The notes: a model not told the origin generated them from the letters alone. Shown: positions 1 to 10,349, counted from the first letter of the stretch. The stretch is DNA of 64,000 nt from Erinaceus europaeus (GCF_950295315.1 NC_080171.1:116555064-116619063); one strand, 5' to 3'. Translations and numbers: made by a program.

Positions 1-481
1 CCCCACCAGGGAAAGAGAGAGACAGGCTGGGGGTGTAGATCCACCCGCCAATGCCCATGTCCAGCAGAGAGGCAATTACAGAAGCCAGAACTCCCACCTT
101 CTCCACCCCAAAAATAAGTTTGATTCATACTCCAGAAGGGGGAGAAATGATAGCAGGGAAGATAACCAGAGAGCTCTGAAACCTAATTCCACCAGGACCC
201 GGAAAGTGAAGAGGAAAAGGGAGGGACATTTGGAAGCAGTAATAGGTGTAGGTGTTACTTGGAATGGAAGAGAAGACGGGACCATGGGGGAAAAGGTGAG
301 CAAATATATATGAATATAGACAGCTAGTTGTAAAAATAATAGTTAACCTCTAACTGCAACCTTTGGAGAACTGCTATAGCTTCCAATGGAAGGACTGGGG
401 ATACAGACCTCTGGTGGTGCAGACTTATATGCCTATTATCTTATAATTTGTAAATCAATATTAAATCACTAATACAATTTT
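1..481 (+). mobile_element. L1 3' UTR copy, enters from the window edge
   Basis: GGCAATTACAGAAGCCAGAA and AGCTTCCAATGGAAGGACTG match the recurrent L1 tail block found at 39.5 kb. The end TAAATCACTAATACAATTTT gives the 3' terminus. Confidence 0.7.
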
Positions 482-771
482 TCTTTCCTCCAAGGTTATC
501 GCTGGGGTTCGGTACCTGCACTACAAATCCACTGATCCTGGAAGCTTTCTTTTCTATTTTGTTGCTGTTGTTGGATAGGACAGAGAGAAATGGAGAGAGG
601 AGGGGAAGACAGAGAGGAGGAGAGAAAGATAGACACCTGCAGACCTGCTTCACCGCCTGTGAAGTGACTCCCCTGCAGGTGGGGAGCTGGGGGCTCGAAC
701 CGGGATCCTTATGCTAGTCCTTGTGCTTTGCACCACACACGCTTAACCTGCTGCACTACCGCCCGACTCCC
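482..771 (-). repeat. SINE, family A (long form)
   Basis: Family A consensus as seen here: a tRNA-like head (GGGAGTCGGGCTGTAGCGC), a B box within GGATCCCGGTTCGA, then a pyrimidine-rich body, (CAA)n and an A-rich end; long forms add a CCTCCAGGAGCAGTGGATTC extension. This copy is reversed, inserted at the end of the L1, and includes the extension (TATCGCTGGGGTTCGGTACC). Confidence 0.9.
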
Positions 772-906
772 TGAACTAACCATCTTTCCCTTTCTATTCT
801 GGGGTGGGATTTGAATCCAGTGTATTTAAGGGAGTCAGAAAATAGATGTCACTGTGGTTTTACTGTAACCTGGATTCCAGCACCCCCCATTTTCAGCCCA
901 TAACCT

Positions 907-1097
907 TTCTTTCTTATTTATTTATTTATTTTTTATTTTATTTTAACAATTTATTTATTTATTCATGAGAAGGATAGGAGGAGAGAGAGAGAGAAAGAGC
1001 CAGACATCACTTTGGTACATGTGCTGCCGGGGACTGAATTTGAGACCTCATGATTGAGAATCCAGTGCTTTATCCACTGCGCCACCCCCTGGACCAC
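907..1097 (-). repeat. SINE, family C
   Basis: Family C is a third tRNA-like SINE. In reverse it reads AGCCAGACATCACTTTGGTA, CATGTGCTGCCGGGGACTGA, then TTTATCCACTGCGCCACC at the head. Confidence 0.85.
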
Positions 1098-1830
1098 TTT
1101 ATTTTATTTTTTAATAGTGATTTAATATTGATTTACAAAATTACATGTCAGCAGAGATAAAATCCCACTCTGTTCCCACCACCAGAGTTCTTAATCCCAA
1201 ATCCCTCCATTGCAAATTACCACAGTTCTCCTGAGGTTGCAGACATGGGTCAACTGTCATCTCTACAACTATCCGTCTACATTTGCACTTATTTTCCCCC
1301 TTTTTCTTCCAGATCCAATCCTACTTACCCCTCCAAACCACACATAACCCTATTACTACATCCAAATATTTCTCTTTTTCATTCCCTTTCTCTGGGACCT
1401 GACAGTACAGGAGTTCAGTGCCCTCTTATCCTCTCTCACTATCACTTTTCCCCCAATGAAAGCATGGATCAAAGTTGTTTTGGGGGTGCAGAAGGTAGGA
1501 GTTCTGGCTTCTGTAATTACTTCTCCACTGAAATTGAGCATTGGCAGATCAATCCATACTGAGCCTGTCTCTGTCTTTCCCTAGTGAGGAAGGGCATTAG
1601 AGAGGTGAAGTCCCAGGACACAATGTGAGATCATCTGCCCAGAGAAGTCAGGGTGGAATCGTGGTTGTGTCTGCAACTTGGTGTCTGGAAGGTGGCAGGA
1701 CATAAAGTGAGACAAAATGGTTAGTGAACAGGAATAATAATAATAATAAATAGTAACAGAGCAAATGGGATTGGGGCTCTTGGGGTGGAAGAAAGCTTGG
1801 AAATCCATTTTAGGCATGTTTCTAGGGGCC
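1098..1830 (-). mobile_element. L1 3' UTR, truncated
   Basis: T-rich start, then the reverse of the recurrent block (GGAGTTCTGGCTTCTGTAAT, GCCTGTCTCTGTCTTTCCCT). Same family as 49169-50215. Confidence 0.7.
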
Positions 1831-1895
1831 CATGACTATGGTAGTTTTTGCTTGAGTTTGATAGCTAGCATGAAGTTGGATGAAAATACTGTCTG

Positions 1896-2150
1896 GAGAG
1901 TCTGGTAGTAGCACAGTGGGTTAAGTGCAGGTGGTGCAAAGCACAAGGACCAGCTCAGGGATCCTGGTTTGAGCCCCCGACTCCCCACCTGCTGGGGAGT
2001 TGCTTCACAGGTGGTGAAGCAGGTCTGCAGGTGTCTGTCTTTCTCTCCCCCTCTCTGTCTTCCCCTCCTCCCTCTATTTCTCTCTGTCCTATCTAACAAC
2101 AGTAACATCAGTAATAACAACAATAATAACTACAACAATTAAAAGAAAAA
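1896..2150 (+). repeat. SINE, family A, with 14-bp target duplication
   Basis: Perfect flanks GAAAATACTGTCTG at 1882-1895 and 2151-2164. Confidence 0.92.
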
Positions 2151-2164
2151 GAAAATACTGTCTG

Positions 2165-2948
2165 AGAAAATGGTGTCAGTGTAAAAAAAAACTAGAAAGT
2201 TGAACTAGGGCAGAGAGTAGCTCCTATTACTGAAAAAAAATTCTGTGGATTTTATTAAAATAGATAGAATTAACTATTTACCGCCATCCACCCTACCCAG
2301 GGCCCACATATATATTTCTATCTAGCACCAGAGCCTGTGTAGACTCTGAGTTCCTATTGGTCTGAGCTCGCAGCTCATGGTCACAGCTGGGAACAGTGCA
2401 GGCTGCACTCATTCCAGTGAGAGACCCCAGCCTCCCTGCAGAGACTATAGGGCAGCCCCTACCACAGCTGCTCTGTGGTGAGCAGCCCATATCTTTTCTG
2501 CCTCCCCCCATTTCTGCCCCACACAGGAGTGATCTCTAACCACTGAGGGCTGGTGGACAGCCCAGTCCTCAACACAAGCTCTTCCATCGTAGCTCACACT
2601 CAGCCATCCCTGGGCCACCCCTAGGTGTGCATCATGTCACAGCCAATTGGGAGCAGGGGGCCCTAGTGGTAGGTTAGGGCGTGATCTGACCGTGCCCCCA
2701 GACTAGTGCTGTAACCAGCGGTAGGGTTCCAGTGGAGGCAAATGCAGCCAGGTGCTGGGCCTGGGGTGGGGATGGAGGTCTAGGTCTGTGAGTCAGGTGC
2801 TTTCCATATGCCCGTCATCCACACTCTCACCCACTGTTCAGCTCTCCTGGTTCCTAGTCTTTTACTGCGTCTTGGACCATGTGTTACCTCTCCTGAATGT
2901 CTACTTCTTTGTTCTGCATAGTCATCCATCTGGGATAAGAACTCAAAA
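2165..2948. other. Unassigned sequence
   Basis: Moderately GC-rich, non-SINE. It could be internal L1-derived sequence, but I cannot place it. The open frame at 2752-3162 runs into the next SINE and is not a gene. Confidence 0.4.
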
Positions 2949-2950
2949 GC

Positions 2951-3445
2951 TGGGCCAGGTGACAGTGCAGTGGGTTAAGTGCGTGTGGCAAAAAGCACAG
3001 GGACCGGTGTGGGGATCCCAGTTCGAGCCCCCGGTTCCCCACCTGCAAGGGGGGGGCACTTCACAATCAGTGAAGCATGCCTGCTGGTGTCTTTCTTTCT
3101 CTTCCCCCTCTCTGTCTTTCTCTCCTGTCTTGATTTCTCTGTGTCGTATTCAACAACAATGACAGCAATAACAACAACAATAATAGCAACAGCAACGATA
3201 AACAAACAGGGCCACAAAAAGGGAAAAAAGGGGTGGGGCCAAATAGCATAATGGTTACGCAAAGAGACTCTCATGCCTGAGGCTCCAAAGGCCCAGGTTC
3301 AATCCCCCACACCACCATAAACCAGAGGTGAACAGTGCTCTGGTTAAAAAAAAAAAAAAAAAGGGAAAAAAATGGCCTCCAGGAGCAATGGATTCATAGT
3401 GCAGGCACTAAGCCCTAGCCAGAAACCTGGAAGCAAAAAACAAAA
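2951..3445 (+). repeat. Long family A SINE with a nested family B SINE
   Basis: Family A runs 2951-3230 and resumes 3363-3445 (ATGGCCTCCAGGAGCAATGG). The family B copy (3231-3362, head AAATAGCATAATGGTTACGC) sits between, flanked by AAAGGGAAAAAA on both sides. Confidence 0.88.
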
Positions 3446-3834
3446 ACAAAAACAAAAAAAAAACCTCTCAAAAGCCATTGCCTAGTTCTGAGTGCTGGTG
3501 ACAACGAGCATCCAGAATGAGGAGAGAGGAGCCAAGTGCTTTTCTGTGGTGCACTGTGATAGATTAGTTAAGGTACATGGCCTTCTCTCCAAGTGCTGAG
3601 AAACCCCTGGGGAAGGGATTCTGGGATGCTGATGGTAATGCATGGTCTTATTTCCAGCAAACATACAAGGACATTTCAGTGAGAATGTAATGGCACCAAA
3701 CCATGGTGCTTTTATGTGCAGTAGTCCTTGGTGGACAGAGGATGGGTCTTGGAAGTCACTGTATCACCTGCCAGTTACACAGGGAGAGGTGGGTGGGGGT
3801 AGGGAATGAAGATTGCTGGAGCTTTGGGAGGGGT
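3446..3834. other. Unique sequence
   Basis: No gene or repeat recognised; A-rich start. Confidence 0.4.
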
Positions 3835-3841
3835 AGGCATT

Positions 3842-4167
3842 TGTTGTTTATTTTCGGAGGCTCCAGCTGGCTGGGCTAGTTTCGCGGTGGTAGACAGAGA
3901 CAGAGACTCAGAGACACATGGCTGGGCAGGGAAGCTGTATTTCTTTATTCAGGAACAACAGTTCATAAACTAACCCAAACTAATCACCAAACAGAACTCT
4001 CCTGCCTCCTTCCCCCACGGCGGCGCCAACAACTCTCGAACTCTGTCACTCTGGAACTCTGTTGGGGTTCCTTCAGGCGGGAACAAGCGGGCTGCGAAAC
4101 TAGCAGGACTATACCAATTTTCCTGACAGGGGGAGAGCTAGACCAAACCAATGTAAAGCATACAACA
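3842..4167 (-). repeat. 3' LTR of the ERV
   Basis: 326 bp. It retains AATAAAG on the minus strand (CTTTATT at about 3942-3948), so it is the copy able to end a transcript. Confidence 0.9.
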
Positions 4168-4187
4168 ATTTCTCTCTTTTTTTTTTT
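4168..4187 (-). other. Polypurine tract
   Basis: On the minus strand, an A run followed by GAGAGAAAT directly precedes the 3' LTR, where plus-strand synthesis is primed in retroelements. Confidence 0.7.
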
Positions 4188-4500
4188 AAACTAAATGCCT
4201 ACAGTATCAGGGGTGGGGGTGAACAGAAACCTATATCGTACAGGCATTTTCAAAAAAGGAACTGGCACAAACATGGAGAAACATGTAAGCGAGTAACAAG
4301 AACCAGTGTGCTGTCAAGGGAAGGCCTGAGGGGGCCATTTTTTGCCTCTGTGGGCAAGACTTTATCAGCTTAGAAAAAAACATTTCCTACCTCTGGGGGG
4401 CGTACTTGTCTCGACGGACATTTGCATGGGGGCGGAGAACGGCCTAGAGCCCCAAAGGCAGCTGGCTGCAATTTACTTACTATGAAACAAAACTTGTTAT

Positions 4501-4784
4501 TAGCATAACCATAGCGCAATCTAATGTTTCTGATAGAGAAGGAATTTGAGACTTTTACATATCAACAACATCTTTTTAACATTTTGTTACACTCATTTAA
4601 GATGGAGACACACTCTAGGTGTGCGCAGGAAAGAAAACCTCAGGCATGAGAGTAATTAGCATAGCCATTGTGTAATCTATCATTTCTAATAGAGAAGGTA
4701 ATCAAGAGTTTTACATATCAACAAGTCTATTTAACCTTTTGTTACACCCACTTAAGATGGAGACACACCTTAGGTGTGCGCAGG
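4501..4784 (-). repeat. Imperfect direct duplication in the ERV 3' region
   Basis: Unit 1 (4501-4629) and unit 2 (4657-4784), offset 155-156 bp, share TAGCATA(A/G)CCAT, TTTTACATATCAACAA and AAGATGGAGACACAC, ending GGTGTGCGCAGG. It lies between the ORF region and the 3' LTR and is non-coding. Confidence 0.85.
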
Positions 4785-5356
4785 TTTTGTTTAGACCAAC
4801 TTAGTTAAAATATATTGATTGTTAACTAATTTTTACCTCAGACTTAAATGTAAGTTAATTTTATCTTTATGAGAATTACGTTGAAAACCTTTTTCATTTA
4901 ACTTTGTCTAGTAAGAATTTAGCCTTAAAGTTACTGTTTACCAAACTTTAAACACACACATCATTAATATACAAGGAGAGAAACCTTTGTTACGAAGACA
5001 TGTCATTTTAAACACGAATTTAGATCTGTATTGTCTTAGTTGTTGGGGGGGGTCACCATCTGGAGGTGGCCTCCCGCGCAGCTCCACTTCAAGGAATTGT
5101 AGGTTGCGATCTCTGCATGAATCTCTGCGTACTCCAGATTGTCTGCCTTCAGACCGGAGCTGAGGATCTCGGCCAGGGTGCCCAGTTTTGGCAGGGAGCC
5201 CGGGGGGTCTGGGAAGTTCGGGATCTGTCCAGAATTCATAGCCCAAGGGCGGGCGGGCCAGCCTTGTAGAAGGCGCAGGCCGAGATGCCCAGGGGTGGCG
5301 GCCAGGATAGGCCACCGCAGCCCTGTCCCATGGCCCTGTCATATCTGCTGCCCTGC

Positions 5357-5645
5357 TCACAGTGGCTGAGCAGTGTGGAGGGATCCCACGCCCAGTGCCC
5401 TGCACCACGTGGTGGAGAGCCGGCTTTTGTGGGCTGGCCTGCCTGTTGGCATTGGGCTCCTGCGTGCTGGCATCGGGCTCCTGCGTGTTGGCATCGGGCT
5501 CCAGCGTGTTGGCATCGGGCTCTTGTGTGCTGGTGTCGGGCTCCTGTGTGCTGGCATCGGGCTCCAGCGTGTTGGCATCGGCCTCCTGCGGGCTGCGGGG
5601 CTGTGGGGCTGCAGGCGCGGTGCGCGGGGTTGTCCAGGTGCGGCC

Positions 5646-5686
<41 letters not shown>

Positions 5687-5893
5687 CTCCACCAGGTGGA
5701 AACGGCAGCTCCGCACCTCGCCTCTCGCCCGCTGGCTGGCTCTTCCCAACTCCGCTGGCTGTTCTGAGTGCGCCCGAGTGAGTGGAAACCACAGAGTGGT
5801 CCAGAGATAAATGTTCCAGAAACAACAAAACAGTCTCGTGAAGAAAGGGCAGAGGCGTTTGGAGATCTCTTTACAAGCAGAAGAGAAGGCCAT
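5357..5893 (-). CDS. Uncharacterised repeat-rich ORF in the gag position of the ERV
   Basis: 178 codons with a true ATG about 50 nt beyond the primer-binding site (a 9-codon ORF starts just before it in another frame). Residues about 10-37 are rich in Phe, Cys, Leu and Trp. A PASQ repeat of about three and a half units follows, then seven-residue repeats encoded by a 21-bp minisatellite. I recognise no matrix, capsid, zinc-knuckle, protease or envelope domain. Two other minus-strand frames are also open here (4938-5828 and 5236-6036), but they begin at TTG. Whether any is translated is unknown; it may be a degraded gag remnant or a coincidental frame in GC-rich repeats. Confidence 0.3.
5445..5596. 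repeat. 21-bp coding minisatellite in the ERV
   Basis: About seven units of GGCATCGGGCTCCTGCGTGT plus one base. The length is a multiple of three, so it stays in frame. In one minus frame it reads as repeats like DANTQEP. Confidence 0.9.
5643..5686. repeat. (GGCT)n tetranucleotide in the ERV
   Basis: About eleven GGCT units. Read in any of three frames on the minus strand it gives PASQ repeats, and on plus GWLA repeats. Confidence 0.95.
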
Positions 5894-5945
5894 AGTACAT
5901 AGGTAGCCAAATTGTCTTCACTTATCTGAGAGATGTGCAGGTCAG

Positions 5946-5961
5946 GTCCACGTGGGCGCCA
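5946..5961 (-). other. Retroviral primer-binding site (tRNA-Lys type)
   Basis: Minus strand TGGCGCCCACGTGGAC, two bases inside the 5' LTR end. The first eight bases match the lysine tRNA 3' end exactly, and the rest differs slightly. Confidence 0.85.
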
Positions 5962-5963
5962 TT

Positions 5964-6281
5964 TGTTGTTAAAATTTGGCACTCCAGCAGGCCGGGCTAG
6001 CGTTGCGGCGGTAGACAGAGACTTGGGGACACACAACTGGGCAGGGAAGCTGTATTTTTTTAATTTAGGAACAACGATTCATAAACTAACCCAAACTAAT
6101 AACCAAACAGAACTCTCCTGTCTCCTTCCCCCGCGGCAGCGCCAACAACTCTCAAACTCTGTCACTCTGGAACTCTGTCGGGGTTCCTTCGGGCGGGGAC
6201 AAGTGGCCCGCGAAACTAGCAGGACTATACCAATTTTCCTGACGGGGAGAGCTAGACCAAACCAATGTAATGCATACAACA
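5964..6281 (-). repeat. 5' LTR of the ERV
   Basis: 318 bp. Its counterpart of the AATAAA signal has decayed (AATTAAAAAAA), unlike the 3' LTR. Confidence 0.9.
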
Positions 6282-6287
6282 GGCATT

Positions 6288-6790
6288 GATCCTTTCCCTG
6301 GGCTCAGTATATGGCCACCTGAATTCCAAAGACTATGACACACTTGTGACTCTCCTGTTGCCTGGGTGAGCAGTCTTTGGTCACACCCAGAGACAGAGTC
6401 ACCACCAGTCACAGCTCCAAGTGAACTCTTGGGTTAAGTTCTTCTACCATCTGACATCCTCAGCAAAGCATGGTCAGAGCTTGTTTTCTGGGAGGTCTGG
6501 AAAGGGGAGATGAGGTGCTCCTCACCTGCTGTGTAGATGCCTGGGTCCAGAACTAGTGCCTGGATGTGCCTTGGACCCAGCTGTACTCTCTAAGCTAGAT
6601 TCTCTGCTTACAAATGGAAGAATAAAAGTTGTAAAGATAGTCTGTTGAATCCTAACCTGTGTTTGATGCAGTGCATTTTCCTGGGTTCTAATTCCTTTTG
6701 TAAAATACTCCAGTTATGGTTTGTTCTTTGCTTGCTTGATATAGACACCAAGGTTACCACTGAGGCTAAATATTTAGATGAATCTGCTGT
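6288..6790. other. Unique sequence
   Basis: Flank of the ERV insertion; no gene recognised. Confidence 0.4.
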
Positions 6791-6794
6791 TTCT

Positions 6795-8042
6795 GTGCTT
6801 TTTATTTTTATTTTTTGCCTTCAGTCACATGCACTTGGGGCTGGCACTACAAATACACTGCTCCTGGCAGCCATTCCCCACCCCCATCATTTTATTTGAT
6901 AGGACAGAGAGAAATTGAGAGGGGAGGGGAGGTAGTGAGTTAGAAAGAAAGATACCTGCAGGGGCCCGGTGGTGACACCTTGGTTGAGTGCACATTATAA
7001 TGTGCAAGGATATGAGTTTGAGTCCCCGGACCCCACTTGCCAGAATTGCCTGAGGGTGCTTCTTTCTGAGCAAGTGCTCTCTGGGTTGGAGAGAACTTGA
7101 CTGGAGCCAACCTAGGCTGCTGCGTGGGAGAGGGATCAGGAACTCGTGCCAGGCTAGCGTCGCAGGAGAGAGAGAGACTCCAGGACTCTCGGATGCAGAA
7201 GGCAATTCCAAGTGTGTTTAATCAGAAGAGCAGCTGTATATATACTCGCCAAGTAGGGTGGAAACAGGATGTGACATAGAGAGGGTGAAGTGAAAAGAGA
7301 GTGGTGGAAATCAGGGTGTATCTAGGAGAGGGGGCGAAGTAAAAAGGGAGTATGAACCAGTGGGGATTAAACCAATGCCCTGCAGGCAGGACGGTTCTAG
7401 TGGTTATGTAAATAGACCGCAGAGTTAAGCAGGGGGAAGCTGTCATACTGCCCAACAGCCACCCACAAGGGGGGAAAGCTTTGCAAGTGGTGAAACAGGG
7501 CTGCAAGTGTCTCTGTCTCTCTCCCTATCTCCCCTTCCCTCTGGATTTCTTTTTTAAAAATATTTATTTATTTATTCCCTTTTATTGCTCCTGTTGTCTT
7601 TTACTGTTGCAGTTATTGTTGTTGATGTCGTTGTTGTTGGATAGGACAGAGAGAAATGGAGAGAGGAGGGGAAGACAGAGAGGGGGAGAGAAAGACAGAC
7701 ACCTGCAGACCTGCTTCACCGCCTGTGAAGCGACTCCCCTGCAGGTGGGGAGCTGAGGGCTCAAACCAGGATCCGTACAACGATCCTTGTCTCTTGCGCC
7801 ACATGCGCTTAACCCTCTGCACTACCGCCCAACTGCCCCCTCTGAATTTCTTACTGTCTCTATTCAGTAAATAAATAAAGATAATTAAAGTAAAACAAGT
7901 TTTTAAAAGAAAGATGGACACCTGCAGACTTGCTTCACCACTTGTGAAGCATCCCTCCTGCAGGTGGGGAGCAGGGGGCTCAAACTCAGGTCCTTGCACT
8001 CAGTACCATGTTTGCTTAAATGGGTACACCACCACCCAGCCC
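6795..8042. repeat. Nested cluster: SINE in SINE with an LTR inside
   Basis: A reverse long SINE (6795-6958, resuming 7910-8042) is split by a forward family D SINE (about 6960-7909, flanked by AAAGAAAGAT). That copy is in turn split by an LTR (about 7038-7457) and by a reverse family A SINE (about 7551-7834), the latter between CCCTCTGGATTTCT and CCCTCTGAATTTCT. Confidence 0.82.
7038..7457 (-). mobile_element. Solo LTR, second ERV family
   Basis: The minus strand starts TGTTGGGCAG and ends near GGCA. It shares GTGGGGATTAAACCA(A/G)TG and GTTATGTAAATAGACC with the LTR at 15.7-16.1 kb. It is inserted in a family D SINE. The left edge is approximate. Confidence 0.7.
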
Positions 8043-8049
8043 CCTTTCT

Positions 8050-8236
8050 GTGACCATTTTTTGTAAAAGGTAAGAGACACATGGTGGAAAAGAGTGAGAG
8101 TGGGAGAGAGCAACAGAGAGGTGAGACTGTGCAGCACTATTCCACTGCTTGCAAACCTTCCCCCTGCAGGTGGGGTCCAGGGGCTTGAACTCTGGGGTCT
8201 TCGGTCATGGAAATATATGCTGTAGCAGTGAACACT
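8050..8236 (-). repeat. Old tRNA-like SINE
   Basis: CTGCTTGCAAACCTTCCCCC and GGGCTTGAACTCTGGGGTCT identify the reverse body. Confidence 0.6.
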
Positions 8237-8244
8237 CCCCTAGT

Positions 8245-8435
8245 TCCCCAGTAGTACTTTTTCTTTATTGGGGGAATTAGTGGGGTACACTCAACAGTAA
8301 GATACAGTAGTTTATACACGTGTAACATTTCTCAGTTTTCCACATAACAATTCAACCCCCTCTAGGTCCTCCTCTGCCATCATGTTCCAGGACCTGAACC
8401 CTCCCCAACCCCAGAGTCTTTTACTTGGGTGCAAT
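8245..8435 (-). mobile_element. L1 3' UTR fragment
   Basis: CTTTATTGGGGGAATTAGTG through ACATTTCTCAGTTTTCCACA, the reverse of the block at 58.65-58.8 kb. Confidence 0.65.
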
Positions 8436-8459
8436 ACAAATATATATTTTTAATTTCTT

Positions 8460-8749
8460 TTTTTTATATTTCTTTATTTTTATTCCCTTTTGTTGCCCTC
8501 GTTGTTTTATTGTTGTAGTTATTATTGTTGTAGTTATTGATGTCATCGTTGTTGGACAGGACAGAGAGAAATGGAGAGAGGAGGGGAAGACAGAGAGGGG
8601 GAGAGAAAGATAGACACCTGTAGACCTGCTTTACCACCTGTGAAGCGACTCCCCTGCAGGTGGGGAGTCGGGGGCTCGAACCAGGACCCTTTCACCGGTC
8701 CTTGCTTTGCGCCATGTGCACTTAACCTGCTGCGCTACCGCCGGACTCC
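8460..8749 (-). repeat. SINE, family A
   Basis: Flanked by ATATTTTTAATTTC on both sides. The head ends CTACCGCCGGACTCCC. Confidence 0.9.
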
Positions 8750-8975
8750 CATATTTTTAATTTCCTCCATGGAGATCATTCATTCTGTGGGGTGGGATGG
8801 GGGGGTGTCTAAACATTAAAATCATCTGTGAACAAAATATCCAGTCAAGCCATATGGGTCACTGGTGAGCAGGGCATCCCAGATGCGTGGACTTAGTCTC
8901 CAAGGTGTTTAAAAACCATAAGCTCAATTTTTAAAATCTAATATGGTTACATATTTTTAAAGATTAATTAATTTA

Positions 8976-9190
8976 GAGGGCCGGGTGGGGTGGTGCACCT
9001 GGTTGAGCGCACATGCTACAATGTGCAAAGACCCAGATTTGAGCCCACAGTCCCCACCTGCAGAGGGAAAGCTTTGTGAGTGGTGAAGCCTTGTTGCAGG
9101 TGTCTCTCTGTCTCTATCCCTCTCTATCCCCCCTTCCCTCTCGATTTCTGGCAGTTTCTATTCAAAAAATAAATAAAGATAATAATAAAA
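8976..9190 (+). repeat. SINE, family D
   Basis: Family D: head GGGCCGGGTGGGGTGGTGCA, GCACATGCTACAATGTGCAA, tail AATAAATAAAGATAATAAT. Flanked by AAAGATTAATTAATTT duplications. Confidence 0.9.
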
Positions 9191-9309
9191 TTTTTTTGAA
9201 AGATTAATTAATTTCATTTATTTATCCCATGAAAGGGAAAGAAGAGAGCTCTGTTCTTTTCTGGCATACACAATACTGGGAGGGGGTGAGCCCATTTAAT
9301 AAATAGAAC

Positions 9310-9610
9310 ATTTAAAAATATTATTTATTTATAAATATTCATTTATTCTTTTTTGTTGCCCTTGTTTTATTGTTGTAGTTATTAATGTTTTTTATTGATG
9401 TCATTGTTGTTGGATAGGACAGAGAGAAATCAAGAGAGGAGGAGAAGACAGAAGGGGGAGAGAAAGACAGACACCTGCAGACCTGCTTCACCACCTGTGA
9501 AGCGACTCCCCTGCAGCTAGGGAGCCGGGGGCTCGAACTGGGATCCTTACTCAGGTCCTTGTGCTTTGCGCCATGTGTGCTTAACCCTCTGCGCTATCGC
9601 CCGACTCCCC
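9310..9610 (-). repeat. SINE, family A
   Basis: Inserted in an older family C remnant (9200-9300). Body GATAGGACAGAGAGAAATCA to CTATCGCCCGACTCCCC. Confidence 0.87.
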
Positions 9611-9639
9611 TATTTATTTGTTTGTTTGTTTATTTTTAA

Positions 9640-9905
9640 TTTTTAAAAAGATTTTATTTATTTAGGAGGAGAGAGAGAACCAGACATCACTCTGGCACAT
9701 GTGCTGCCGGGGATCGAACTCGGGACCTCATGCTTGAGATTCCAAAGCTTTACCACTGCGCCACCTCCCGGACCACCCTATTTATTTATTAATGAAACCA
9801 GACATCACTCTGGGTACATGTGCTACCAGGGATTGAACTCAGGACCTCATGCTTGAGAGTTCAATGCTTTATCCACATGCTTGTGGTTCAATGCTTGGAC
9901 CACAT
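9640..9905 (-). repeat. Two family C SINEs in series
   Basis: 9640-9776 is well preserved (CATGTGCTGCCGGGGATCGA). 9777-9905 is a second, degraded copy. Confidence 0.8.
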
Positions 9906-9914
9906 GAATAGAGT

Positions 9915-10206
9915 TTTTTTTTTTCTTCCTCCAGCATTATGGCTGGGGTTCAGTGTCTGCACTACAAATCCACTACTCCTGTCGTCCATTTAAAAAAAAT
10001 TTTTTTTGTCGTTGCTATTGTTATTGTTGGATAGGGCAGAGAGAAATTGAGGAGGAAGAGAAAGATAGACACCTGCAGACCTGCTCTACCACTTGTCAAA
10101 TGACCCCCTGCAGGTGGGGAGCCAAGGGCTTGAACTGGGATCATTGCACGGGTCCCTGCCCCTCCTGCAATGGGTGCTTGACCTGGTGCACTTCTGCTCG
10201 GTCCCC
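9915..10206 (-). repeat. SINE, long family A, diverged
   Basis: ATTATGGCTGGGGTTCAGTG to CTTCTGCTCGGTCCCC. Confidence 0.82.
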
Positions 10207-10349
10207 TGAAATGCGTTTCCATGAAAGTCCATCACTGGAGGGCCTGGACACTGTCCTACACGGAGGCTGAATACAGTCACAAGAGGACCCCCCCCTCAAC
10301 CTTCACAGCTCCTAGATTGTTAACTTGAACTCTGACCCTAATATCCTTT

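Larger units (their letters stand above)
3836..6287 (-). mobile_element. Complete non-autonomous endogenous retrovirus, two LTRs
   Basis: Two direct LTRs (3842-4167 and 5964-6281), each beginning TGTTGTATGC and ending AACAACA on the minus strand, enclose 1.8 kb. A 6-bp target duplication GGCATT lies at 3836-3841 and 6282-6287. Next to the 5' LTR is a primer-binding site TGGCGCCCACGTGGAC, close to that for tRNA-Lys1,2. Next to the 3' LTR is a purine tract. The lysine primer site and 6-bp duplication point to a class II (betaretrovirus-like, ERVK/IAP-type) origin. No protease, polymerase or envelope domain is recognisable, so it would depend on another element's proteins. The LTRs differ visibly, at roughly one site in ten by eye, so the insertion is not very recent. 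Confidence 0.9.

Noticed and set aside
482..771. Many open frames reading like RTERNGERRGRQRGGEKDRHLQ or its reverse
   Set aside because: They are translations of the family A SINE body and recur wherever that SINE occurs.
5445..5596. CRISPR-like array (regular 21-bp repeats)
   Set aside because: The units are contiguous with no unique spacers and lie within a retroelement in a mammalian genome; it is a minisatellite.
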